From Saliterribacillus persicus (GTDB lineage: Bacteria > Bacillota > Bacilli > Bacillales > Amphibacillaceae), in contig NZ_QPJJ01000010.1 in NCBI RefSeq assembly GCF_003337485.1, positions 1 to 64,000 on the forward strand: a DNA stretch of 64,000 bases, in the 5' to 3' direction. Below are positions 1 through 9,789 of this stretch, piece by piece. A model generated the notes under the pieces. The model was not told the origin of the DNA. It did not search any database and saw nothing but the letters and a program-made list of their open reading frames with translations. Positions within the stretch are counted from its first letter, which is position 1. Each line of letters opens with the position of its first letter. The position numbers and the translations under genes are program-made.

Positions 1-56
1 ACAGAAATAACGATAGCCAAAACTATTATAGGAAACAGCACTTTTTTTAGGCTCAT
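1..56 (-). CDS. N-terminus of an unidentified secreted or membrane protein (cut by the window edge)
   Basis: Only the first 18 codons lie inside the window. They begin with ATG at 54-56 and encode MSLKK followed by a hydrophobic run, a typical signal peptide or membrane anchor start. An excellent ribosome binding site (AGGAGGGG) sits 6-7 bases upstream. The hairpin repeat at 81-106 precedes it, as similar hairpins precede the next two minus-strand genes. No function can be assigned. Confidence 0.55.
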   Translation of the reverse strand, partial: MSLKKVLFPIIVLAIVIS

Positions 57-80
57 ATTTATCCCCTCCTCTAATGCTTG

Positions 81-106
81 TTAAACTAACCTGCTGCGTT
101 AGTGAA
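81..106. repeat. Hairpin repeat copy 1 (degenerate)
   Basis: Six-base perfect arms ACTAAC (85-90) and GTTAGT (98-103) enclose a 7-nt loop. The flanks (TTAAACTAAC on the left, GTTAGTGAA on the right) are worn versions of the TTCAACTAA/TTAGTTGAA arms of the copies at 677-703 and 2426-2453. It lies 25-50 bases upstream of the minus-strand start at 56. Confidence 0.6.
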
Positions 107-168
107 AAAGTGACTTCTCTTATTGAAGAATCGCACTCCTATAGTTAAAGTGCAATATCGTAGTCCAA

Positions 169-625
169 TCATTTAATCAACTGCCAATAAAGCATATGGT
201 TATCGTTTTTTATTTTTGTCATGTTTAGTTTCTCTAACACTTTAACTGAAGGGGTATTATCCACAAGACATTCAGTCGTAATTTTATTTACCGAATCAGT
301 GTTAAATGCCCCACCCAATGATGGATTTTAAGGCTTCTGTTGCATAACCCTTATTTTGTTCTGTAGATGTAATACCATAACCAACTTCAACTGATTTTTC
401 ATTATCAGGCTTACCTTTAAACCCTATATCCCCAATTATATTATTAGTTTGTTTGTCAATAACCAGCCAAACACCCCACCCTAAAGCAGATGCATCTTTC
501 TTTAATTCCTCAAGATACATTCCAATATGAAGTCCAAGTTTGTATCCATTTGTGGAATAAGTTAATAATGCTCCATCGGTGCAAGGAGTAAGTGTAAGTC
601 TTTCTGTTTGCAGCTCCAAATTCAT
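169..625 (-). pseudogene. GNAT-family N-acetyltransferase, frameshifted
   Basis: The first 107 residues (MNLELQTERLTLTP onward) are a GNAT domain of the RimJ/RimL type. The acetyl-CoA-binding region is near the end (YGITSTEQNKGYATEALK). The frame stops at 302-304 after GWGI. Removing one G from the run at 309-312 restores WAFNTDSVNKITTE and then continues with CLVDNTPSVKVLEKLNM to a TGA at 169-171, the normal GNAT C-terminus. The intact protein would be about 151 aa. It has a good RBS (AGAAGGAGAAAG). It is either a recent pseudogene or an error in a G homopolymer; the rest of the reading frame is clean. Confidence 0.8.
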
Positions 626-676
626 CTTCTTTCTCCTTCTCTACTTTCATTTTTTTAATAACATTTCATAATATTG

Positions 677-703
677 TTCAACTAAACTGCTTCGTTAGTT
701 GAA
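677..703. repeat. Hairpin repeat copy 2
   Basis: Perfect 9-bp inverted arms TTCAACTAA (677-685) and TTAGTTGAA (695-703) flank a 9-nt loop. It is 52 bases upstream of the acetyltransferase start. It closely matches the copy at 2426-2453 and resembles the degenerate copy at 81-106. Confidence 0.75.
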
Positions 704-717
704 TAAGAAATATGATT

Positions 718-1606
718 ATTTCGTGAACTTAGATGACCTAAGTGTATCATTATTTTCTTTATTTGGTATCAAATTTCCTTTTATAATAAAGTCATTTCTT
801 AGGTGTTGAATGCTTTCTAATAATTGAAACCAAGGAAGGTAATTGTTCAAATATTTGGTCACAACGCCGCTTAACCGTTTTATCCATCCTTTTTAACCTG
901 CGGTGGAGATTATTGATGTTCTTTAAGTGGTAAATTCCATTTGTACGAGCATATCATCAGACATGAATTGGTCATTTTCAGAAGCAGAAGTTTTAACGGC
1001 ATGCCAAGCATCGATAGATAACACATATTGGTTTGAATTTTTTACCCAATAGCTATGTTTAATAGCTCTTCTATCAATCTACCCATTCCTTACTTCTGCG
1101 AGAATGTATTTTTGTCACGGTCTATTGCAACTTATAGACAAGTTGCCCCTTGCTTATAACACGCTTCTTTGCAGAACCACCTCGGTTCAGAGGGTTTGTA
1201 TTCTTAACCTTTTCCTTTCTAAAAGTACAATAAATAGTTCTCATCCGCTTCAACGATACCTTGAAAATTTGATATTTTCATTTATTTTAACAACGCTAGG
1301 AGCTTGTACCTGTAATTAATAAGGCGACGAGAATAACGTAGCCTATCAACTCCGCTGATTTACGGAGTGAATAACCTTCTTTCATACATTTAATAAATCA
1401 CATCCAATGATTAACGTGACGAATTTCATATAATTCCTTGTTGGCAAGGTCAGGTTCAAATTAAGTCATTTCACAAGCTTTAAAGCGTTACCGCTGTTTC
1501 TTCACTTCTTCATCCATTTCTCAAACCGAACAATATGTTTTGATTCCCAATCAGGACAAGGATAGCCATACTTATTCTTAGGTTCAGAAATTTCTTGCAC
1601 TATCTT
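718..1606 (-). pseudogene. Decayed IS1595-family (ISXO2-like) transposase
   Basis: No frame is open, but the three minus-strand frames together spell an IS1595-type transposase. There is an N-terminal zinc ribbon (CPDWESKHIVRFEKWMKK, then KACEM, with one Cys lost). It is followed by GIVEADENY (first catalytic Asp region), VAIDRDKN, a SIDAWHA-like stretch and NNLHRRLK near the C-terminus. Many stops and frameshifts lie in between. Remnant limits are approximate and terminal inverted repeats were not identified. This fills the long gene-free stretch 626-1744, apart from the hairpin at 677-703 and the terminator at 1650-1678. It is long dead and marks the region as a sink for mobile DNA. Confidence 0.75.
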
Positions 1607-1639
1607 TCCTGTTGAAATGGAAGATATAATTTATTTTAA

Positions 1640-1678
1640 GTGAAAGAAAAAAGAGCTTGGATAACCTCCAAGCTCTTT
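1640..1678 (-). terminator. Intrinsic terminator of the 1745-2362 gene
   Basis: Arms AAAGAGCTTGG (1650-1660) and CCAAGCTCTTT (1668-1678) are perfect 11-bp complements with a 7-nt loop. On the minus strand the stem is followed by a T-rich tail. The stem sequence is almost the same as that of the terminator at 44021-44066. Confidence 0.85.
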
Positions 1679-1744
1679 GCGGTTTATTTTTGCATTCTAC
1701 AAATAACATCTCGTTAGTCGCAATACATTTATTTTTAAAACAAA

Positions 1745-2362
1745 TTATTTAAAGTCTTTTTTACTAAGATAAAAAGCTTTTCCCTCTTGTAACCTAGAGA
1801 TTTCATCATCATTAGAAATAATATGAGTGATGCTTGAGTTGTTTTCAAAAGTTATAGTAATTTGGAAATAATCAGAACTAGCTACATCACTGCTAAACGG
1901 GATTACATAAAACATTTCACCATCTCTTGCTTCATAAAAATTTGCATCAATTAATTCGCTATGCGTGCTAACATTAACGTTCTCGATGCTTAGGTCTTTA
2001 AGGACACCAAATAATGTAGGATTGACATTCTGTTCCTCATTTAGTAACTGCAACGAAAAAATGAATTCATTAGTTATTGGAACATCTTGATTAACGTGTC
2101 CTCCACCGCCCAACCACTTATATCCAGTAAGGGATTTTTTCACTAAGTCAACAGAGTACATGTAGTTTTTTTCAGTATTCGATTCCCCAATTGAGTAAAT
2201 CATAACACCATTTTCCGTTTCCACATTATCAATTACTTCTATATTTTTCGCTATACCTTCTCTAACTTCGCTAACCACATCTATTGGCTTACCACTCCTA
2301 TAAAACACCATTATTAAGATGACTGCCATAATTATTGCTGCTAAAATAAATATTTTTTTCAT
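1745..2362 (-). CDS. Unrecognised membrane-anchored extracytoplasmic protein, 205 aa
   Basis: I do not recognise this family. Residues 1-21 (MKKIFILAAIIMAVILIMVFY) are a signal anchor without a lipobox Cys. The remaining roughly 180 residues are soluble, acidic and rich in beta-type segments (for example YFQITITFENNSSITHIISNDD), so it is probably exposed outside the membrane. The RBS AGGAGG lies 8 bases before the ATG. It is a single-gene unit with its own terminator and a hairpin repeat 65-90 bases upstream, between an IS remnant and a recombinase. It is probably cargo of the mobile element. Confidence 0.7.
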   Translation of the reverse strand: MKKIFILAAIIMAVILIMVFYRSGKPIDVVSEVREGIAKNIEVIDNVETENGVMIYSIGESNTEKNYMYSVDLVKKSLTGYKWLGGGGHVNQDVPITNEFIFSLQLLNEEQNVNPTLFGVLKDLSIENVNVSTHSELIDANFYEARDGEMFYVIPFSSDVASSDYFQITITFENNSSITHIISNDDEISRLQEGKAFYLSKKDFK

Positions 2363-2425
2363 TTTAAACCTCCTATGTATGCAACTTCTTTAGGTCATTT
2401 TCTAGTGAAAAAATTTAATACTCTG

Positions 2426-2453
2426 TTCAACTATTTTACTTGCGTTAGTTGAA
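2426..2453. repeat. Hairpin repeat copy 3
   Basis: Arms TTCAACTA (2426-2433) and TAGTTGAA (2446-2453) are perfect 8-bp complements around a 12-nt loop. It is upstream of the minus-strand start at 2362. The rest of the gene-free stretch 2454-2689 shows no gene I can support. Confidence 0.75.
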
Positions 2454-2689
2454 TAATAACTACTTTAGTTTTATCACATATATATAATATTTTATATAAC
2501 GTCTATTATCTTTTCTTTTATTCCATGATTTTCCGCTGGACCAGAGTTTTTGAATGGCTTTAAGGATATCAGTTGTTCTCAAAGACATCACCTACTTATA
2601 GTTGATGACTTTATTCGAAAACACTTGTTCAATATAAACATACAGTTTAATATACCTAATGCAACATAAAAACGAAGCTTGAATATAGT

Positions 2690-2739
2690 TATGGTCGAAT
2701 AACTAATTACTCATGTAACTAATTACTCATTCGACCATA
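2690..2739. repeat. Composite inverted and direct repeat upstream of the serine recombinase
   Basis: An 11-bp perfect inverted repeat (TATGGTCGAAT at 2690-2700, ATTCGACCATA at 2729-2739) encloses two copies of the 14-mer AACTAATTACTCAT (2701-2714 and 2717-2730), which are 16 bases apart. It ends 52 bases before the recombinase ATG. The layout suggests a protein-binding site, either an operator for the recombinase or an accessory recombination site. No function is shown by the sequence alone. Confidence 0.7.
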
Positions 2740-2791
2740 ATAATGAAGGGTAAACACTACTACATCTCAACAAACAAAGGAGTTGAGATGC

Positions 2792-4399
2792 ATGAAATGT
2801 GCAGTATATATCAGAGTTTCAACTGATAAAAAGGAACAAGAAACATCATTAATTAATCAAGAACGATACTTTTACAATATTATCGCAGAAAAGGGGTGGG
2901 AACTACACAAATTCTATATTGATGTGCAAAGTGGTACAAAAGCTAATAAACGTGCTAGTTTCAAAGAGATGATTGAAGACGCGAAGGATAAGAAGTTCGA
3001 CATTATCTTATCCAAGGAATTATCACGATTGGCAAGGAATGGTCAACTATCTTATGAAATAAAAGAAATGGCAGAACAAAATAATGTTCACATCATAACA
3101 TTCGACAATGCAATAAACACGACTGTCGGAAATATTCACATGTCTGGACTATATGCGTGGGTTTACGACCAAGAATCTCAAAGAACGTCAGAACGAATTA
3201 AAGCTTCTCTTAATTCTAAAGCTCGAAAAGGTGAATACTTAGGTTCACATGCACCATATGGATATCAAGTTATCAACAAAAGATTAGTGATTGCAGAGAA
3301 TGATACTGTAAATGTAATAAAAGATATCTTCAATTGGTATGTAGGTGGTACAGGGTTTGATGCAATAGCCAGGCGTTTATCCAAGAAGGGAATTCCAACA
3401 CCAGCAACTGTTGCTCAAAAAAGAAATGCTTCGAAATATTGGCACGGGAGTACCATTAAAAATATATTAAGTAACCCACATTATACGGGTATTCTTGTAC
3501 AACATCGCGAAACTTCTATAAGTGTTACATCAGAGCTGAGAAAGCAGCTACCACATTCAAAATATATTATTGTTCCTAATGCACATCCACCACTCATATC
3601 CAATGAACAGTTCGATACGGTACAGTATATGATTAATAAACGCAAGAAAACAAATACATCGCAAAAGTATCATCTTTTTACGAATTACTTGTATTGTATC
3701 GATTGTGGTAAGAGTATGTGGTATCGTCAAAACCGAAAAGGGTACATTTGTGGTAACTATGCTAAGAACGGGAATTTAGCTTGTTCCCACCACGCTATTA
3801 AAGAAACAGCTATTAAGAAGGTTATTTTAGAGAATATTCAATCATTTTCAATATTTATTAAAGAACCTGAAATTGTTTTAAAGTTAAAGCAAAACGATAT
3901 AACTCAAATAGAATATTCTCAAAGTGCCTTAATTAAGCTGGAAGAAAAAATAGCTGCAATAAAATCTAAAAAAAGAAAGTATATTGATTTACTTGCCGAT
4001 AATATTATTTCATTGGACGATTACCATGACATGATGAATGCCGTTAAAAATGACCAAATAGCTCTAGAAATTGAAAAGAGTGAACTGAATGCTTCAGTTC
4101 ACCCAAATAATTTTTCTAACGAGCTTAACGCCATTCGTAATATCTTAATCAAGCTTAAACCAATTAATGAAGTTACTTCAGAACTCCTACACCACTTTGT
4201 ACAGCGAACAGATGTTGACAAAGAGGGCGTACCAACCGTTCAGTACCGATTTAATTTGTTTTCAAGTGATTTATTTCTTCAATACTATCTGCGCACAACA
4301 CTCCACATGTGTCGTCTGTGGAAACATATCAACAGGTTGTACTTCTTTTGTTTGGAATCCACCATCTTCAAGAATTCGAAGATCTCGGGCAAGGGTTGA
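2792..4399 (+). CDS. Large serine recombinase (site-specific integrase)
   Basis: This protein cuts and rejoins DNA at attachment sites to integrate or excise a mobile element. The N-terminal resolvase domain has the catalytic Ser in [11 protein letters not shown] (Ser10) and the family motif SRLARN. A 'recombinase' domain follows (about 160-260, [10 protein letters not shown]), then a zinc ribbon (CIDCGKSMW with two later Cys, about 315-345). A coiled-coil stretch (about 380-430) typical of large serine integrases comes next. The start is ATG 2792, 9 bases after AAAGGAG; a TTG at 2783 has no room for an RBS. Its last 43 codons overlap the convergent rlmCD 3' end by 129 bases, so the stop is supplied by chromosomal sequence. 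That is the arrangement expected for an integrase next to its attachment site. Confidence 0.9.
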   Translation: MKCAVYIRVSTDKKEQETSLINQERYFYNIIAEKGWELHKFYIDVQSGTKANKRASFKEMIEDAKDKKFDIILSKELSRLARNGQLSYEIKEMAEQNNVHIITFDNAINTTVGNIHMSGLYAWVYDQESQRTSERIKASLNSKARKGEYLGSHAPYGYQVINKRLVIAENDTVNVIKDIFNWYVGGTGFDAIARRLSKKGIPTPATVAQKRNASKYWHGSTIKNILSNPHYTGILVQHRETSISVTSELRKQLPHSKYIIVPNAHPPLISNEQFDTVQYMINKRKKTNTSQKYHLFTNYLYCIDCGKSMWYRQNRKGYICGNYAKNGNLACSHHAIKETAIKKVILENIQSFSIFIKEPEIVLKLKQNDITQIEYSQSALIKLEEKIAAIKSKKRKYIDLLADNIISLDDYHDMMNAVKNDQIALEIEKSELNASVHPNNFSNELNAIRNILIKLKPINEVTSELLHHFVQRTDVDKEGVPTVQYRFNLFSSDLFLQYYLRTTLHMCRLWKHINRLYFFCLESTIFKNSKISGKG

Positions 4400-5650
4400 T
4401 GGGTTACAAGATACATATACCACTTTTTCTGGCTTCATTTCGATAATTGCATCAAGTAATCCTTGATCACAGCCTTTTCTTGGGGGATCTACCACTACAA
4501 CATCAGGTTTTAATCCTTGGCTTGTCCACCATGGCATAACTTTCTCTGCCTCTCCGACAAAAAACTCAGCATTTGTTATATGATTAAGCTTTGCATTTTC
4601 TTTTGCATCAGAAATGGCTTCAGGTACGATTTCGACACCGTACACTTTTTTAGCTTTTTGAGCTAAGAAAAGAGAAATCGTTCCAATTCCGCAATAAGCG
4701 TCCACTACAGTTTCTGACCCATTAAGGTCTGCATATTCTAGTGCTTTATCATAAAGCTTCTTGGTTTGAGTTGGGTTTACTTGGTAAAAGGATTTTGCGG
4801 AAATAGCAAATTTTATGCCAGCTATTTCATCGTATATATACGTTTCTCCCCAAAGCACCTTTGTCTTCTTACCTAAAATTACATTTGTTTTATCAGGATT
4901 AATGTTTTGCACAATCGATGTCAATTGTGGATAGGTTTCTTTTAGTTCATTAACAAGCGCTTCTAATTCTGGCACTTCTTCTTTTCTAGTTACAATAACG
5001 ATCATTGTTTGCTTTGTTTCCTGTCCAGTACGGACCATAATATGTCTTAATATGCCACGATTCTTCTCTTCATCATAGGAAGAGATTCCAAGACGATTAG
5101 CAATTCTTCTAACTGCTTCAACCATACGATCGCTTACTTCATCCGTAATAATACATGTTTCCATATCATCAATAATATCGTGACTTCTTGGACGATAGAA
5201 CCCTGTAATCAGTTCATTATTTTTTGTTCCAACTGGAATTTGAACTTTATTACGATAACGCCAAGGATCTTCCATTCCAATCGTATTGTGAACAGGAACA
5301 TTTTCTAGGTGACCGATTCGTTTTAATGCATCGTCCACTTGTTTTTGTTTCATTGTTAATTGCATTTCATAGCTCATATGCTGTAGCTGACAGCCACCAC
5401 ATTTATAAAAAACATTACAAGGTGGCTCCACCCGCTCTTCAATCGATTCCGTCACCTTTATTAATCGACCAAAACCAAAATTTTTCTTCACTTTTATAAC
5501 TTTCACTTTTGCTTTCTCACCAGGTAATGCGTAGGGAACGAACAAAGGATACCCATTTATTTTCCCTAATCCAGCTCCATCATGGGTAATATCTTCAAAT
5601 GTTAGCTCGATTGTTTGATTCTTTTTTACAGGTGGCGATTGTTTTGCCAT
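4271..5650 (-). CDS. rlmCD: 23S rRNA (uracil-5-)-methyltransferase RlmCD
   Basis: This enzyme makes m5U at U747 and U1939 of 23S rRNA in Gram-positives, using SAM. The 459 aa show an N-terminal TRAM domain (about 8-65) and an iron-sulfur cluster Cys set ([15 protein letters not shown], about 77-91). They also show a SAM-binding core ([19 protein letters not shown]), PPRKGC, and the catalytic Cys in [14 protein letters not shown]. The usual C-terminus DMFPxTxHVE is present. The last 8 residues (CAQIVLKK) differ from what I recall of homologues and lie in the overlap with the recombinase, so they may come from the integrated element. The homologous rum gene is a known integration target in streptococci. 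Known as yefA in B. subtilis. Confidence 0.93.
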   Translation of the reverse strand: MAKQSPPVKKNQTIELTFEDITHDGAGLGKINGYPLFVPYALPGEKAKVKVIKVKKNFGFGRLIKVTESIEERVEPPCNVFYKCGGCQLQHMSYEMQLTMKQKQVDDALKRIGHLENVPVHNTIGMEDPWRYRNKVQIPVGTKNNELITGFYRPRSHDIIDDMETCIITDEVSDRMVEAVRRIANRLGISSYDEEKNRGILRHIMVRTGQETKQTMIVIVTRKEEVPELEALVNELKETYPQLTSIVQNINPDKTNVILGKKTKVLWGETYIYDEIAGIKFAISAKSFYQVNPTQTKKLYDKALEYADLNGSETVVDAYCGIGTISLFLAQKAKKVYGVEIVPEAISDAKENAKLNHITNAEFFVGEAEKVMPWWTSQGLKPDVVVVDPPRKGCDQGLLDAIIEMKPEKVVYVSCNPSTLARDLRILEDGGFQTKEVQPVDMFPQTTHVECCAQIVLKK

Positions 5651-5708
5651 AATATCAACGTCCTTCTTGTCATTTGCTGTCCAAATTTTATCATATAGCG
5701 TGAGAAAT

Positions 5709-5740
5709 GGGAAATCGAAGAAATTTCTTGCGCATTTCCC
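5709..5740. other. Nested palindrome upstream of rlmCD
   Basis: GGGAAAT (5709-5715) pairs with ATTTCCC (5734-5740), and inside it AAGAAA pairs with TTTCTT (5718-5729). The two parts are separated by short unpaired CG and GCGC. It lies about 60 bases upstream of the rlmCD start, so it could be an operator or leader structure. No family recognised. Confidence 0.4.
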
Positions 5741-5785
5741 GGGAAATAATTCTATTTTAGCGAATAAGGAAAGTTTTTCGAGGAA

Positions 5786-5824
5786 AAATAAAAACTATGC
5801 CTCATGCTGAGATGAGTGCATAGT
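5786..5824 (-). terminator. Intrinsic terminator of dagK
   Basis: Arms ACTATGCCTCAT and ATGAG-T-GCATAGT (5794-5824) pair with one bulged base. On the minus strand the stem is followed by TTTTTATTTTT. It lies immediately after the dagK stop. Confidence 0.85.
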
Positions 5825-5828
5825 AAAG

Positions 5829-6743
5829 TTATACAACCTTATCTTGTTTTTTACAAAATTCTTCGGAAACACAAAAGGTTATATGTCGATATAGATTGAT
5901 AAATTCACCAGGCAGTAATCCGCCATATTCCCCGTCAATATTTAATTGCATTTTATCATCGGTATGAATTTTGATCCGGTTTGCTTTTGCATAAAATATA
6001 TGTGGATCCTCTAAATGGGCACCACGTAAAGCCAGCGAGGCAATTCGAACAAATTCTGCTAAATTTGTTTTCCTTAAGATAAGTAAATCAAAATAACCGT
6101 CATCCATCTTTGCATCTGGTGCTAATTTCTCAAATCCTCCGACAGAATTGGTATTAGACACTAAAAATAACATGATTTCATCCTCAAACCATTTTCCATC
6201 GTACTCGATTTGAACATTGGTAGGTCTGATTGACGGCAGCATTTCTATTCCTTTTAAGTAATATGCAAGCTGACCTAACATAGTCTTTAACTTACTTGGA
6301 ACTTCATAGGTAAGCTCGGTTAATTTCCCTCCACCTGCAATATTCATAAAGTAATGACCATTTACTTTTCCAATATCTAAGGGGCGATATTCACCTTCTA
6401 TGATAACATCGACTGCTTTTAATATATTTTTAGGTAAGCATAGGGCTCTTGCAAAATCATTGGTAGTCCCTACTGGGATAATTCCTAATTTTGGTCGATA
6501 TTCTTGCTCAGCTATTCCTTTAATTACTTCATTGATCGTTCCGTCGCCGCCAGCCGCGATCACTAAATCAAATTCTCTTGCTACAGCAAGAAGAGCAGCT
6601 TCTGTGGCATTTCCTGTACAGGTAGTAGCATGTACAGAGGTTTCATATCCTGCTTGTTCGAGTTTTTGCAATACATCTGGGAGCTTTTGTTTAAATGCTT
6701 CACGTCCAGATGTCGGGTTATAAATGAGTCGTGCTCGTTTCAT
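5829..6743 (-). CDS. dagK: Diacylglycerol kinase (lipid kinase)
   Basis: The protein phosphorylates diacylglycerol left over from lipoteichoic acid synthesis, returning phosphatidic acid to phospholipid synthesis. It corresponds to B. subtilis DgkB (YerQ). The 304 aa carry the catalytic-domain motif GGDGTINE (about 65-72), then PVGTTNDFARAL (about 91-102). In the C-terminal half are GGFEKLAPDAKMDDG and NIDGE. Length and motifs are standard. RBS AGGAGGG lies close to the ATG. It is 131 bases downstream of gatB with a possible terminator in between. Confidence 0.93.
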   Translation of the reverse strand: MKRARLIYNPTSGREAFKQKLPDVLQKLEQAGYETSVHATTCTGNATEAALLAVAREFDLVIAAGGDGTINEVIKGIAEQEYRPKLGIIPVGTTNDFARALCLPKNILKAVDVIIEGEYRPLDIGKVNGHYFMNIAGGGKLTELTYEVPSKLKTMLGQLAYYLKGIEMLPSIRPTNVQIEYDGKWFEDEIMLFLVSNTNSVGGFEKLAPDAKMDDGYFDLLILRKTNLAEFVRIASLALRGAHLEDPHIFYAKANRIKIHTDDKMQLNIDGEYGGLLPGEFINLYRHITFCVSEEFCKKQDKVV

Positions 6744-6822
6744 TTTTTACCCTCCTTCTATTTTACTAATCCTAATTCTAATCATAATCCATTTATTTCT
6801 TTTTGCAAATATTAAAAGGAAT

Positions 6823-6850
6823 AGGGACTGTCCAATTTTGAACAGCCCCT
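6823..6850 (-). terminator. Possible terminator after gatB
   Basis: GGGACTGT (6824-6831) and ACAGCCCC (6842-6849) form a stem with one mismatch. The downstream minus-strand sequence is only moderately T-rich (ATTCCTTTTAA), so termination may be partial. Confidence 0.5.
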
Positions 6851-6874
6851 TTCACTTGAAGCAATCTATCCTTT

Positions 6875-8305
6875 TTATCGCTTATCCATTTCAGCTAATA
6901 AAATCTTATTTACCATTGGCGGATTAGCTTGCCCTTTTGTTTCTTTCATTACTTGTCCAACTAAAAAACCAAGTGCTTTATCCTTACCATTTTTGAAGTC
7001 TTCGATAGATTGTTGATTTTTATCAAGGATAGCCGTGATAATTTCTGTTAATTGCCCTTCATCAGAAATTTGGACTAAGCCTTTTTCCTTCACAATCTTA
7101 TCAGGATTTCCTCCATTTTCTACTAATTCAGCAAATACTTTTTTCGCCATTTTAGAAGAAATTGTGCCATCTGCGATTAGCTCGATCATTCTCGCTAAGC
7201 CCTCTGGAGTCATTTTTAAATCATGTAATTCAAGTTGTTGTTTGTTTAAGTAGGCAGATACTTCACCCATTAACCAGTTTGATGCTTGTTTTACATCTGC
7301 ACCTGCAGCGATTGTAGCTTCAAAGAAATCTGACATTTCTTTTGTGCTAGTAAGAACCATCGCATCATAAGAAGGTAAATCAAGATCGTTTACATAACGT
7401 TCTCTTCTTGCATCTGGAAGCTCAGGAATTTCAGCACGAATGCGTTCTTTCCATGCTTCGTCGATATATAATTGCACGAGATCTGGCTCAGGGAAATAAC
7501 GATAATCGTCTGAACCTTCTTTCACACGCATTAAGATCGTTTCTTTAGTTTGTTCGTCATAACGGCGTGTTTCTTGAAGAATTTCGCCTCCAGCTAATAA
7601 TACTTCCTGCTGACGCTTTTCTTCAAATTCCAATCCTTTTTGTACAAAGGAGAAAGAGTTTAAGTTCTTAAGTTCTGTTTTTGTTCCAAATTCCTCTTGG
7701 CCGATTGGGCGAATGGAAATATTGGCATCACAACGAAGGGAGCCTTCTTCCATTTTACAATCGGAAACACCTGTATATTGAATGATGTTTTTCAATTTTT
7801 CTAAATAAGCATATGCTTCTTCAGGTGAACGTAAATCTGGTTCCGATACAATCTCAACTAGTGGTGTACCTTGTCGGTTGTAGTCTACTAGAGAATAACC
7901 ATCGTCACTGTGCGTTAATTTACCTGCATCTTCTTCTAAGTGAAGACGGGTAATACCGATAGTCTTTTTCTTACCATTAACTTCGATTTCAATCGAACCA
8001 TGTTCTCCAATTGGTTTATCAAATTGAGATATTTGATATGCTTTTGGATTATCTGGGTAAAAATAGTTTTTACGGTCAAATTTAGTATCTGTTGCAATCT
8101 CACAATTAATAGCCATTGCAGCTTTCATTGCATAGTTTACAGCATCTTCATTTAGGACTGGCAATACTCCTGGATAACCTAAATCAATTGGGTTTACATT
8201 TTCATTTGGTTCAGATCCAAATGCGTTTGGACTTGGACTAAATATTTTGGATGCCGTTTTTAATTCTACGTGTACTTCTAGACCAATAATCGTCTCAAAA
8301 TTCAT
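6875..8305 (-). CDS. gatB: Asp-tRNA(Asn)/Glu-tRNA(Gln) amidotransferase subunit B
   Basis: GatB binds misacylated Glu-tRNA(Gln) or Asp-tRNA(Asn) and activates the acyl group with ATP, so that ammonia from GatA can amidate it. The 476 aa are full length. The N-terminus [12 protein letters not shown] and [12 protein letters not shown] are family signatures, as are [19 protein letters not shown] and EDAGK. The C-terminal tail (about 330-476) is the YqeY-like tRNA-binding domain. The ATG overlaps the gatA stop by one base (TAATG), showing translational coupling in the gatCAB operon. Confidence 0.96.
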   Translation of the reverse strand: MNFETIIGLEVHVELKTASKIFSPSPNAFGSEPNENVNPIDLGYPGVLPVLNEDAVNYAMKAAMAINCEIATDTKFDRKNYFYPDNPKAYQISQFDKPIGEHGSIEIEVNGKKKTIGITRLHLEEDAGKLTHSDDGYSLVDYNRQGTPLVEIVSEPDLRSPEEAYAYLEKLKNIIQYTGVSDCKMEEGSLRCDANISIRPIGQEEFGTKTELKNLNSFSFVQKGLEFEEKRQQEVLLAGGEILQETRRYDEQTKETILMRVKEGSDDYRYFPEPDLVQLYIDEAWKERIRAEIPELPDARRERYVNDLDLPSYDAMVLTSTKEMSDFFEATIAAGADVKQASNWLMGEVSAYLNKQQLELHDLKMTPEGLARMIELIADGTISSKMAKKVFAELVENGGNPDKIVKEKGLVQISDEGQLTEIITAILDKNQQSIEDFKNGKDKALGFLVGQVMKETKGQANPPMVNKILLAEMDKR

Positions 8306-9777
8306 TATTTGGCACCTCCCAGTTGCGGGCGTTTTTTGTGATGATCGGTTGCTTGTTCATAAGCATATGCTGCTTTATAGATAGTTGGTTCATCGAAATG
8401 CTTACCAATAATCTGTAGTCCTATAGGTAAACCATTACTAGATAAGCCACAAGGGAGAGAAATACCAGGAACGCCTGCTAAGTTCACTGGAATTGTTAGA
8501 ATGTCATTCGCATACATTGTTAATGGATCATCTGTTTCTTCCCCTATTTTAAATGCTGGTGTTGGTGTTGTTGGTCCAACAATTAAGTCATAGTCTTCAA
8601 AAACTTTTTCAAAATCCTGTTTTATTAATGTTCTTACTTTTTGTGCCTTTTTATAATAGGCATCGTAATAACCTGAGCTTAGTGCAAATGTTCCTAACAT
8701 AATACGACGTTTTACTTCTTCACCGAACCCTTGGGCACGAGAATTTTTAAACATATCGATCATATTATCTGAGTTTTCAGCACGAACACCATATCTTACA
8801 CCATCAAAACGTGCCAAGTTAGCAGATGCTTCAGATGATGCTAATAAGTAATAAGTAGCGATCCCGTATTTGGAGTGAGGTAAGGAAACTTCTTCCCAGG
8901 TTGCGCCTAATTCTTCAAACTTTTTCAGTGCTTCTTTAACAGAAGCTTTCACCTCTTCTGAGACACCTTCTCCGAGATATTCTTTTGGTACTCCAATGCG
9001 AAGTCCTTTAACACCATCTTTAAGTGATTCGCTATAATCTGGTATTTCTACATTTGCTGAAGTAGAATCCATTTTATCATGACCAACGATCGCTTGTAAT
9101 AAGTGTGCATTGTCTTCAACAGATCGTGTAATTGGGCCGATTTGGTCTAACGATGACGCAAACGCAACTAAGCCAAAACGGGAAACTAAACCATAAGTCG
9201 GCTTTAACCCTACAACCCCGCAATAAGCAGCTGGCTGACGGATTGAACCACCGGTATCAGATCCTAGAGAGAAAAATACTTCTTCTGCTGCAACAGCAGC
9301 TGCTGAGCCACCACTAGAACCACCAGGAACATAGTCTAGATTCCATGGGTTACGTGTATTTTGATAGCTTGAGTTTTCCGTAGAAGAACCCATTGCAAAC
9401 TCATCCATATTCAATTTGCCAATCGTTACAGTATTTTTTTCCTGTAGCTTTTGGACAACTGTTGCATCATATAGAGGATCATTGAAGTTTGATAAAAATT
9501 GACTGGCACAGGTAGTACGGAGTCCTTTGGTTACGATATTGTCCTTAATACCAATAGGCATGCCAAAAAGCAGGGATTCTGCTGCACTTAATTTTCCGTC
9601 TAATTCCTTCGCTTGTTTACGGGCATTTTCTTCGTCAAGTGTAAGGAATGCTTTTACTTGATCTTCCACTTCATTAATACGGTTATATGAAGCATCTACG
9701 AGATCACTAATCGTTATTTCTTTATTATGTAACTTTTCTTGTAATTCTTTTAATGAATATTCAAATAAATTTTTCAA
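8305..9777 (-). CDS. gatA: Glutamyl-tRNA(Gln) amidotransferase subunit A
   Basis: GatA is the glutaminase of the complex; it releases ammonia that is channelled to GatB. The amidase-signature Ser-cisSer-Lys triad is visible: Lys in [12 protein letters not shown] (about 79), and the two Ser in [14 protein letters not shown] and [13 protein letters not shown] (about 150-180). The 490 aa length is standard. It sits 12 bases after gatC and is coupled to gatB. In this organism it is expected to supply Gln-tRNA(Gln), since Bacillaceae normally lack glutaminyl-tRNA synthetase. Confidence 0.96.
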   Translation of the reverse strand: MKNLFEYSLKELQEKLHNKEITISDLVDASYNRINEVEDQVKAFLTLDEENARKQAKELDGKLSAAESLLFGMPIGIKDNIVTKGLRTTCASQFLSNFNDPLYDATVVQKLQEKNTVTIGKLNMDEFAMGSSTENSSYQNTRNPWNLDYVPGGSSGGSAAAVAAEEVFFSLGSDTGGSIRQPAAYCGVVGLKPTYGLVSRFGLVAFASSLDQIGPITRSVEDNAHLLQAIVGHDKMDSTSANVEIPDYSESLKDGVKGLRIGVPKEYLGEGVSEEVKASVKEALKKFEELGATWEEVSLPHSKYGIATYYLLASSEASANLARFDGVRYGVRAENSDNMIDMFKNSRAQGFGEEVKRRIMLGTFALSSGYYDAYYKKAQKVRTLIKQDFEKVFEDYDLIVGPTTPTPAFKIGEETDDPLTMYANDILTIPVNLAGVPGISLPCGLSSNGLPIGLQIIGKHFDEPTIYKAAYAYEQATDHHKKRPQLGGAK

Positions 9778-9789
9778 GGTTCACCCTCC

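Noticed and set aside
1104-1319. 71-aa + strand frame
   Set aside because: Antisense to the IS1595 transposase remnant and without RBS.
2462-2588. 42-codon minus-strand frame beginning MSLRTTDILKAIQ
   Set aside because: The only RBS-like sequence (AGGTG) touches the ATG, and the C-terminal half is AT-rich low-complexity; not enough support for a gene.
4167-4466. 99-aa + strand frame across the recombinase and rlmCD ends
   Set aside because: A shadow of two well-supported genes, with no start signal.
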